Shown: positions 1 through 5,025 of the stretch, one piece after another
Position numbering within the stretch: the first letter of the stretch is position 1
Layout of the letters: the number at the start of each line of letters is the position of its first letter
From: an uncultured Spirochaetaceae bacterium
GTDB lineage: Bacteria; Spirochaetota; Spirochaetia; Treponematales; UBA12059
Length of the DNA: 7,333 nt
Direction of reading: 5' to 3'
NCBI GenBank assembly: GCA_938004315.1
Contig: CALKWG010000481.1
Coordinates: 1 to 7,333, forward strand
The notes under the pieces: model-generated
Seen by the model: only the letters and a program-made list of their open reading frames with translations
Database searches by the model: none
What the model was told of the DNA's origin: nothing
Program-made: the position numbers and the translations under genes

Positions 1-1025
1 TCGACGACGCGAAGCCAGTTGCCGCCGAGGATCTTCAGTATCGTATCTTCACTATACCCGCGCTCGATCATCGCCTGCGTGAGGAGCGGCAACCCCGTGC
101 AATCGTCCATCACGAGGCCGTAGGGCGCGGTGAAGCCGTCGAAATCGGTCCCTAAGCCGACATGCTCGTCCCCTACGACGCCCAGCATATGGTCGAGGTG
201 ATCCATGAGCCGCGATAGGCCGACGCGCGCGGGCTCGGCGTCCACGAAGACGCCGGCCATGGTGAGGCCCACGAGGCCGCCGGTCGCGGCGATGCGCTCC
301 AGCTGATCGTCGCTCAGGTTGCGCCGATGCGATAGCACGGCTTTGGCGTTGGAGTGCGATGCTACCAGCGGGCGCTCCGAGGCGTCGAGCACCTCGTCGA
401 GCGCTCGGTCGGACAGGTGCGATACGTCCACGATCATGCCAAGCCGTTCCATCTCGGCCACGACGCGGCGGCCGAAGGGGCTAAGCCCGTCGTCGCCCGG
501 CGTCCCTACGCCCCGCGCGATGGCGTTCCGGCGGTTCCAGGTCAGGGTCATGAGGCGGACGCCGGCGCCGTAGAACGCGCGGAGCTCGTCCAGGCTCTCG
601 CCTATGGCCTCGCCGCCCTCGATGGCCAGGAAGGCGGCGACCCGGCCCTCGGCCTTGGCCCGGCGCGCGTCGTCCGCGCGGAGCGCCTTGAGGGCCAGGG
701 GCGAGCGCTCGCAGAGCTCGTCCAAGGCGCGGATCAAGGCCCGGCTATGCTCGCCCGCCATGCCCACGCGCGCGTCGGGGCAGAAGACGGCGAAGAATTG
801 GGCGCTGACGCCCGCCTCGACGAGCCTGGGCAGGTCTATATGGCCGCGCGCCGAGCGGAGGGCCAGGTCGCGCGGCGGCGAGCCGGGCTCCGTCTCCGAA
901 AGGCCGACGGCGTCTAGGAGGCTGTCGCAGTGCCCGTCGAACACGAGAGCCCGCCGGTGCAGGTCCGTCGTCGGCGAGGCCGGTCCGGTCGGCCCGGTCG
1001 GCCCGGTCGGCTTCGACCCGGCCAT
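1..1025 (-). CDS. M19 (renal/membrane dipeptidase family) zinc dipeptidase, 3' end cut by the window
   Basis: The reverse strand is open from the ATG at 1025 to the window edge (341 residues). Family hallmarks appear in order: the GHCDSL metal motif (H32, D34), the bridging glutamate in AIEGGE (E136), two metal or substrate histidines in VSHLSD (H203) and ASHSNAK (H224), and GLGTDFDG with the catalytic-type aspartate (D294). The last visible residues, LGGNWLRVV, correspond to the usual C-terminal GGNxLRV, so only a few residues are missing. Family members are dinuclear zinc dipeptidases that often accept a D-residue at the second position. There is no signal peptide or membrane segment, so a cytoplasmic enzyme is likely. 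The gene follows lysA with zero spacing, and a GAGGGAG Shine-Dalgarno site inside the lysA end supports this start. Before the catalytic domain lies a short P-T-G repeat, unusual for the family. The specific substrate is unknown; an L-Ala-D-Glu type dipeptide is an inference from the neighbours. Confidence 0.95.
   Translation of the reverse strand, partial: MAGSKPTGPTGPTGPASPTTDLHRRALVFDGHCDSLLDAVGLSETEPGSPPRDLALRSARGHIDLPRLVEAGVSAQFFAVFCPDARVGMAGEHSRALIRALDELCERSPLALKALRADDARRAKAEGRVAAFLAIEGGEAIGESLDELRAFYGAGVRLMTLTWNRRNAIARGVGTPGDDGLSPFGRRVVAEMERLGMIVDVSHLSDRALDEVLDASERPLVASHSNAKAVLSHRRNLSDDQLERIAATGGLVGLTMAGVFVDAEPARVGLSRLMDHLDHMLGVVGDEHVGLGTDFDGFTAPYGLVMDDCTGLPLLTQAMIERGYSEDTILKILGGNWLRVV
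982..1011 (-). repeat. 9-nt tandem repeat encoding Pro-Thr-Gly triplets
   Basis: Three copies of a 9-nt unit (plus strand ggtccggtc, ggcccggtc, ggcccggtc) are followed by a partial ggc. They encode P-T-G triplets near the N-terminus of the dipeptidase, about residues 6 to 15. The first plus-strand copy differs from the others by one base. The repeat is in frame and lies before the conserved domain, so copy-number changes would only lengthen or shorten the N-terminal tail. Confidence 0.85.
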
Positions 1026-2291
1026 CTAGAGCTCCCTCGCCAGGAGCTCGTCGTAGCTTTCGCGGCGGACCGATAGGCGATGCTTCCCGCCGTCCACGAG
1101 AACCATGGCCGGCCTAGGTAGCCTGTTATAGTTACTTGACATAGTGTGATTATACGCGCCCGTGGCGAAGACCGCCAGGATGTCGCCGGGCTTCGGGTCC
1201 TGCAGGGCTATGTCTCTTATCAAGATGTCGCCGGACTCGCAGCATTTGCCGGCCACGGTAACCACGGTATCGCGCGGGGCGTCGGGACGCGCGGCCACGA
1301 CGGCCTCGTAGCGCGCCTCGTAGAGCGCCGGCCGCGGGTTGTCCGGCATGCCGCCGTCTACGCCTACGTAGCTCCGTCGGCCCGGCGCCTTCTTGACCGA
1401 GTTGATCGAGTAGAGCGTTATGCCCGCCTCGGCCACGACCCAACGCCCCGGCTCGATCACGACGCGCGGGCGCGGATACGCCAGGCGCGCGCAGGCTTCG
1501 CCGATATCCGCCATGAGCGCGTCGGTGAAGTACGACAGCGGCTTAGGCTCGTCCTCGTCCGTATAGCGGACGCCGAAGCCGCCGCCGAGGTTGAGCTCGC
1601 AGGCGACGAAGCCGAATGCGGAGCGAAGCTCGGCGAGGAGGCCCATGAGAACCTCGGTAGCCTTCCGGTGCGACTCGTTCGTGTGCAGCTGCGAGCCGAC
1701 GTGGAAGTGGAAGCCCAGGAGCTCGACGCCATCGGCCTCCAGGGCCCGGCGCATATAGGCGTCTCGTACCTCGGGTACCAAGGCCATGCCGAATTTCGAG
1801 TCGACATGGCCGGTGGAGATGTACTCATGGGTATGGCTATCGACGCCGGGATTGACGCGGAAGAGTATCTTCATGCGCCTTCCCTTGCGCCTCGCGACGC
1901 CGTCGAGCGTTTCGAGCTCGTCCATGTTATCCACGACGACCCGGCCGACTCCGTAGTCGACGGCCATCTCAAGCTCTCCCAAGGTCTTGGCGTTGCCGTG
2001 GAAATAGATCTTATCCATGGGGAAGCCGGCCTTGCGGGCGGCATAGAGCTCGCCGCCCGATACCACGTCCAGGCCTATGCCCTCGGCGGCGACGATCCTG
2101 CATATATCGAGGGTCTGTAGGGCCTTGCTCGCGAAGACGGCGTAGCAGTTCTCATGCTTATCGATGAAATCGGCGCGTATCGTTCGTAGACGCTCCCTGA
2201 TCATACGCTCCGATACGACGTAGAGCGGCGTACCGTAGGACTTGGCGAGTTCAATCGTATCGCAACCGTCGAAGCGCAGTGTACTATTCAT
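1026..2291 (-). CDS. lysA: Diaminopimelate decarboxylase (LysA)
   Basis: This 421-residue fold-type III PLP enzyme converts meso-diaminopimelate to L-lysine and CO2. Visible landmarks are the Schiff-base lysine in AVFASK (K56), the DAP-decarboxylase stretch THEYISTG followed by SKFGM (about 154-169), HFHVGSQ (195-201), the phosphate-binding LNLGGGFG (233-240), EPGR (280-283), the active-site cysteine motif CESGD (351-355), and the C-terminal AYNHTMSSNYN segment with Y380 and Y388. Length is normal for the family. The THxYxSTG and SKFG motifs favour DAP over ornithine or arginine decarboxylases. The ATG at 2291 has a strong GGGAGAGGA Shine-Dalgarno site 6 nt upstream. The TAG stop directly abuts the dipeptidase ATG. 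The coding sequence contains a short AT-rich island at 1124-1154 over codons 380-390. With D-amino-acid and murein-peptide enzymes close by, it may dispose of DAP from cell-wall peptides as well as serve lysine synthesis; that role is inferred. Confidence 0.97.
   Translation of the reverse strand: MNSTLRFDGCDTIELAKSYGTPLYVVSERMIRERLRTIRADFIDKHENCYAVFASKALQTLDICRIVAAEGIGLDVVSGGELYAARKAGFPMDKIYFHGNAKTLGELEMAVDYGVGRVVVDNMDELETLDGVARRKGRRMKILFRVNPGVDSHTHEYISTGHVDSKFGMALVPEVRDAYMRRALEADGVELLGFHFHVGSQLHTNESHRKATEVLMGLLAELRSAFGFVACELNLGGGFGVRYTDEDEPKPLSYFTDALMADIGEACARLAYPRPRVVIEPGRWVVAEAGITLYSINSVKKAPGRRSYVGVDGGMPDNPRPALYEARYEAVVAARPDAPRDTVVTVAGKCCESGDILIRDIALQDPKPGDILAVFATGAYNHTMSSNYNRLPRPAMVLVDGGKHRLSVRRESYDELLAREL
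1032..1038 (-). promoter_or_regulatory. Ribosome binding site for the M19 dipeptidase
   Basis: On the minus strand GAGGGAG lies 6 nt before the ATG at 1025, inside the last codons of lysA. It supports starting the dipeptidase before its P-T-G repeat rather than at a later GTG near residue 28, and suggests expression from the lysA transcript. Confidence 0.6.
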
Positions 2292-2297
2292 ATGATA

Positions 2298-2306
2298 TCC
2301 TCTCCC
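2298..2306 (-). promoter_or_regulatory. Ribosome binding site for lysA
   Basis: GGGAGAGGA on the minus strand lies 6 nt before the ATG at 2291. It is a strong purine-rich match and fixes the lysA start. Confidence 0.75.
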
Positions 2307-2324
2307 GCCATCAGCTAGATCCGC

Positions 2325-2352
2325 AGTATGGCCTTTACTCGCCGGCAGTCAA
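2325..2352 (-). promoter_or_regulatory. Candidate sigma70-type promoter for lysA and the M19 gene
   Basis: On the minus strand TTGACT (plus 2347-2352, five of six to TTGACA) is followed after 16 nt by CATACT (plus 2325-2330, four of six to TATAAT). Transcription would begin near 2318 and give a short leader of about 26 nt containing the lysA Shine-Dalgarno site. Such a leader leaves no room for a lysine riboswitch. The call rests on motif matching only. Confidence 0.45.
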
Positions 2353-2389
2353 AACTCGAATTACACTAACATGAGCCGGTCGAATTGAC

Positions 2390-2419
2390 AATATCGTATT
2401 ATTAAGCAGTAACGATATT
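2390..2419. repeat. Perfect 8-bp inverted repeat, possible operator in the divergent region
   Basis: AATATCGT (2390-2397) and ACGATATT (2412-2419) are exact reverse complements separated by 14 nt, giving a centre-to-centre spacing of 22 bp, about two helical turns. The left arm begins at the last base of a TTGACA hexamer (2385-2390) on the plus strand. The repeat lies between lysA and the C26 hydrolase, where a regulator acting on both genes could bind. I recognise no specific regulator. No convincing -10 hexamer follows TTGACA at 16-18 nt, so that half-promoter is doubtful. Confidence 0.45.
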
Positions 2420-2456
2420 ATGCTAGAGAGAGATCAACTAGCGTTTTGTTTCTTTT
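2420..2456 (+). terminator. Weak stem followed by a T-rich run in the leader of the C26 gene
   Basis: GCTAG (2422-2426) and CTAGC (2438-2442) can pair across an 11-nt loop. An outer T-G wobble and an A-T pair could extend this stem. A T-rich tract with scattered G and C follows at 2443-2456. The shape resembles an intrinsic terminator or attenuator for transcripts entering from the left, but the stem is short and AT-containing, so it may be chance. Confidence 0.2.
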
Positions 2457-2482
2457 CATAGATTCATGCAATCGTTTGGAAC

Positions 2483-2511
2483 TGTACAGAGTCGTCAAGC
2501 GGCGATACTAT
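2483..2511 (+). promoter_or_regulatory. Candidate promoter immediately before the C26 gene, implying a leaderless mRNA
   Basis: TGTACA (2483-2488) and TACTAT (2506-2511) are separated by 17 nt; each matches its sigma70 consensus at four of six positions. Transcription would start at or next to the ATG at 2518, which lacks a clear Shine-Dalgarno site. The two facts agree with a leaderless transcript, but both hexamers are weak. Confidence 0.3.
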
Positions 2512-2517
2512 ACCTTC

Positions 2518-3273
2518 ATGAGCATCTACATAGGCGTCAGCGCCGCCGTCTACCGCGGAGAGGGCGATCGCTACTCGCGTCTTAACGAGAACTACACGAG
2601 GGCCCTGCGCGCCGCCGGCGCCGTTCCGATCATTTTCCCCTTCGACCTCGATCCGAAGGAGGCCGAGGGGCTCGTCGCCCGCGTCGACGGGCTCGTGTTG
2701 TCCGGCGGCGCGGACCTGGCTCCCCGCCTATACGGCGAGGAGCCGACCCGCGGCCTGAAGCGCGTCTGCGACGAGCATGACCGCGCGGAGCTCGCCCTCT
2801 TCGCAGCGGCCCGCGAGCGGCGCATGCCCGTCTTAGGCATATGCCGCGGCTGCCAGCTCGTCAACGTCGCCATGGGCGGCACGCTCTACCAGGACCTCCC
2901 GAGCCAGCTCGAAGGCGCCCTCGGCCACGCGCCCGATGGGGCCCCTATGAGCCAGCCGCACCACCGCGTCGACTTGGAGCCGGGGGACTCGTATATACGC
3001 CGCGCCTTCGGCGCGCGCTCCGAAGGCGCGGACGCCGTCTACGTCAACTCGTTCCATCACCAAGCCGTGAAGCGCCTGGCCGAGGGGCTCAGGGTCACGG
3101 CCAGGGCCGCCGACGGCGTCGTCGAGGCGGCCGAAGGAAGCGACCCCGGCTGGTACCTCGTCGCCGTCCAGTTCCATCCCGAGGGCCAGGCGGCGTCCGA
3201 CCCCGGCTGCGCCGCCCTCTTCGAAGGCTTTACGGCCGCGGCCCGGGACTACGGCAGGCGGCTTCGAGGATAA
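2518..3273 (+). CDS. C26 class-I glutamine-amidotransferase-like gamma-glutamyl hydrolase (PuuD-like)
   Basis: The 251-residue protein has the family's catalytic elements: nucleophile cysteine C109 in GICRGCQ, then NVAMGGTLYQDL, the conserved VNSFHHQAVK (176-185), and H220 plus E222 in AVQFHPEG. The early SGGADLAP (62-69) is also typical. Members hydrolyse gamma-glutamyl amide bonds, as in gamma-glutamyl-GABA hydrolase PuuD (about 254 residues). I chose the ATG at 2518. The frame stays open back to a TTG at 2446, but that 24-residue extension is AT-rich and unlike the family, and the usual N-terminus begins at MSIYIGVSA. It is divergent from lysA and convergent with the S66 gene, with a 44-nt overlap at the 3' ends. 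A perfect 12-bp inverted repeat lies within the coding sequence at 3000-3031. A role on gamma-D-Glu bonds of murein peptides is suggested only by the neighbourhood; polyamine or glutamyl-peptide catabolism remains possible. It is probably cytoplasmic, with no signal peptide. Confidence 0.93.
   Translation: MSIYIGVSAAVYRGEGDRYSRLNENYTRALRAAGAVPIIFPFDLDPKEAEGLVARVDGLVLSGGADLAPRLYGEEPTRGLKRVCDEHDRAELALFAAARERRMPVLGICRGCQLVNVAMGGTLYQDLPSQLEGALGHAPDGAPMSQPHHRVDLEPGDSYIRRAFGARSEGADAVYVNSFHHQAVKRLAEGLRVTARAADGVVEAAEGSDPGWYLVAVQFHPEGQAASDPGCAALFEGFTAAARDYGRRLRG
3000..3031. repeat. Perfect 12-bp inverted repeat inside the C26 coding sequence
   Basis: The arms 3000-3011 (CCGCGCCTTCGG) and 3020-3031 (CCGAAGGCGCGG) are exact complements around an 8-nt loop, cgcgcgct. 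The RNA would form a very GC-rich hairpin over codons 161-172, between the catalytic Cys and His. No T-run follows on either strand, so it does not look like an intrinsic terminator. Confidence 0.7.
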
Positions 3274-4207
3274 CGAGCCGGCCCGCGTCCGCGTCGAGCT
3301 CGGCCGCGACGCCGAAGGGCAGGCTCATGGTCGGGGCGCAATGCCCGGCGGCGAGCCCCGCCAAGACGGGCTTCCCGCACGGGGCGATCTGATCCATGAA
3401 GACCTCCCGCAAGGTCAGCGAGCGCTCCGGATCCTCGGGACCGCAGTCGGTCCAGCCGCCTAGGGCGACGGCCGCGCAGCGCTCGAAGACGCCGGCCAGC
3501 CTGAGCTGGTTGAGCATGCGATCCACCCGGTAGGGCTCCTCGCCCACGTCCTCTAGGAACACGATAGCGCCCTCGGGCTCGAGCGCATAGGGGGTGCCGC
3601 AGAGAGAGGCGACGAGCGAGAGGTTACCCCCGATGAGCCTACCGCGGGCCTTGCCGCCGACCAGCGCCTCCGCGGCCCCGCCCTCCGGATTCTTAAGCTC
3701 GCCCAAGGGCTGGTCCGCCGTGGCCGCGCGCAGCCACGAGTCGCGCGAGTAGCCGTTCCAGCCCGAGGCCATGCTCATAGCCATGGGGCCGTGCACGGTC
3801 GGGTAGCCGACGTAGCGGTAAAAAGCTAAGTGCAATCCTGTTATATCACTATAACCTATGAGCAGCTTAGGGTTGGCGGCGATAGCGGCGTAGTCGAGCC
3901 TATCCAAGATGCGGGGCGTGCCGTAGCCGCCCTTCAGGCACACGATCCCGTCGACCTCGGGGTCGGCGAAGAAGGCGTTCAGGTCGGCGGCCCTAAGCTC
4001 GTCGGAAGCCGCCAGGTAACCGTAGCGAGGCGCTAGAGCGCTCGCCCCGAGCTTGACGCGGAAGCCCAGCTTCTCCAGGGCCGCCTTGCCCTTCGCGGCC
4101 GCCTCCGCGTCCTTGGTCGAGCCCGACGGGGCGATTAGGCCTATGAGGTCGCCGGGCCTTAAGGCCTTGGGTAGGAGGCGGGCGCCCTCCGCCGCGGCGC
4201 TTCTCAT
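3230..4207 (-). CDS. ldcA: S66 L,D-carboxypeptidase (murein tetrapeptide carboxypeptidase, LdcA/YkfA type)
   Basis: The 325-residue serine peptidase carries the S66 signature: IAPSG (25-29), LKGGYGTPRIL (91-101), nucleophile S120 in GYSDIT, VHGPM (138-142), the glutamate in FLEDVGEEPY (E219) and the histidine in AGHCAPT (H289). Spacing matches the Ser-Glu-His triad of known LdcA enzymes. These release the terminal D-Ala from L-Ala-gamma-D-Glu-mDAP-D-Ala in the cytoplasm; relatives (MccF) cleave microcin C, so substrate is not certain. I start it at the ATG at 4207, which overlaps the dppA stop as ATGA. The frame extends to 4243, but that adds 12 residues inside dppA with no support. No strong Shine-Dalgarno site is visible, so translational coupling to dppA is likely. 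The TAA at 3230-3232 lies inside the convergent C26 gene. Codons around S120 form an AT-rich island (3818-3860) unlike the rest of the gene. Confidence 0.94.
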   Translation of the reverse strand: MRSAAAEGARLLPKALRPGDLIGLIAPSGSTKDAEAAAKGKAALEKLGFRVKLGASALAPRYGYLAASDELRAADLNAFFADPEVDGIVCLKGGYGTPRILDRLDYAAIAANPKLLIGYSDITGLHLAFYRYVGYPTVHGPMAMSMASGWNGYSRDSWLRAATADQPLGELKNPEGGAAEALVGGKARGRLIGGNLSLVASLCGTPYALEPEGAIVFLEDVGEEPYRVDRMLNQLRLAGVFERCAAVALGGWTDCGPEDPERSLTLREVFMDQIAPCGKPVLAGLAAGHCAPTMSLPFGVAAELDADAGRLVILEAACRSPGPRP

Positions 4208-5025
4208 AGGGCGAAGTGGATGAAGGACAGGACCTCGAGCCAAGCCCGGCCGCGGAAGCGGACCAGGTTCGGGCCCCGCCGCTCCGCCCCCGGATAGAAC
4301 GAGGCGCGGTAGGCCAGGTAGTGCTGCTTATACAGGACCTCAAGCTCGAAATCCGCGGGCATTGCCGGCATGGGGCCGGGCCGGCCGGCGGCCGCCGCCG
4401 CGTCGGCGTCGGCTATAGCCTTGGCCGCGGCTTCGCCGATGCGCTCGACGGCCAGCTCGGGGTGTATCGATACGGAGGCATTGCCGCGCCCCTCCGATAC
4501 CGCAACGGTACGTATGCCGGGTATCAAGCCTTCGGCGTCGGCGCAGAGCGCGGCGTCGCCGCTGACCAGGAGCGAGGGCACGCCCATGGAGGCGGCCGTA
4601 TAGGAGTTAAGGAGCAGCTCCGAGGCCAGGCGCCCGTTCACGCGCAGCTCGAGGGCGCTACCGTTCATCGTGTGGGCCAGGGGGTTGCCGTCGCTGCCGG
4701 CCGACGAATGGTAGCCCAGGTAGAAGGCGCCGCCGTAGCCCGGCTCGAGTCCGGCCATCATGGAATACGGGTCGCGCGTCCAAGCCCGCATGATGCGCGC
4801 CTTGCGCGGCAGGGCCGAAGGATCGATGGAGCGGCCCGAGCCATGCGCGTCCTTGACCAAGAGCTCCTTGACGCCGGCCGCGACGGCGGCCTCGCAGGCG
4901 GCGGCCGCCTCCTTCGTCATCTGCTTCCTGAAGTAGGCGCCCTGCGCCTCGCCGATCTCGGTCTCGATCCAGTCGACGATGCCGGTCACGCCTTCGATAT
5001 CGACGCTCAAGTAAAGCTTATCCAT
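4204..5025 (-). CDS. dppA: M55 D-aminopeptidase (DppA family)
   Basis: The 273-residue protein matches the DppA family, whose B. subtilis member is a zinc D-aminopeptidase of about 274 residues acting on D-Ala-D-Ala and D-Ala-Gly-Gly, assembled as a decamer. Metal-site residues appear with nearly the same spacing: D9 and E11 in SVDIEG, H61 in KDAHGSG, H106 in LGYHSS, and E136 in RLASELLLN. The catalytic-type histidine H118 lies in HTMNGS. A stretch at about 205-230 is rich in Ala, Asp, Pro and Met and looks like a flexible linker. The ATG at 5025 has a GGAGGA site 5 nt upstream and overlaps the preceding M20 gene by 8 nt; the TGA overlaps the S66 start by 4 nt. There is no signal peptide. The dppA plus S66 pairing echoes the B. 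subtilis dpp-ykf locus, although transporter genes are absent from this window. Confidence 0.95.
   Translation of the reverse strand: MDKLYLSVDIEGVTGIVDWIETEIGEAQGAYFRKQMTKEAAAACEAAVAAGVKELLVKDAHGSGRSIDPSALPRKARIMRAWTRDPYSMMAGLEPGYGGAFYLGYHSSAGSDGNPLAHTMNGSALELRVNGRLASELLLNSYTAASMGVPSLLVSGDAALCADAEGLIPGIRTVAVSEGRGNASVSIHPELAVERIGEAAAKAIADADAAAAAGRPGPMPAMPADFELEVLYKQHYLAYRASFYPGAERRGPNLVRFRGRAWLEVLSFIHFAL

Noticed and set aside
319..1029. Plus-strand reading frames over the dipeptidase gene
   Set aside because: They are shadows of the minus-strand M19 gene, whose motifs are unmistakable; the plus-strand products are Arg/Ser/Ala-rich with no family features.
1146..2120. A 324-residue plus-strand frame inside lysA
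   Set aside because: High-GC antisense openness explains it. The lysA frame carries the complete PLP enzyme, and the antisense product has no recognisable domain.
2446..2517. TTG start adding 24 residues to the C26 protein
   Set aside because: The extension is AT-rich, has no well-placed Shine-Dalgarno site, and adds residues absent from the family's usual N-terminus.
2292..2517. Lysine riboswitch, T-box or CodY box for lysA or the C26 gene
   Set aside because: The predicted lysA leader is only about 26 nt, and I see no conserved riboswitch core, T-box sequence or CodY-like palindrome.
4208..4243. Upstream ATG for the S66 gene
   Set aside because: It would extend the gene into dppA; the ATGA overlap at 4204-4207 is a standard coupled start, and the extra residues are not family-like.
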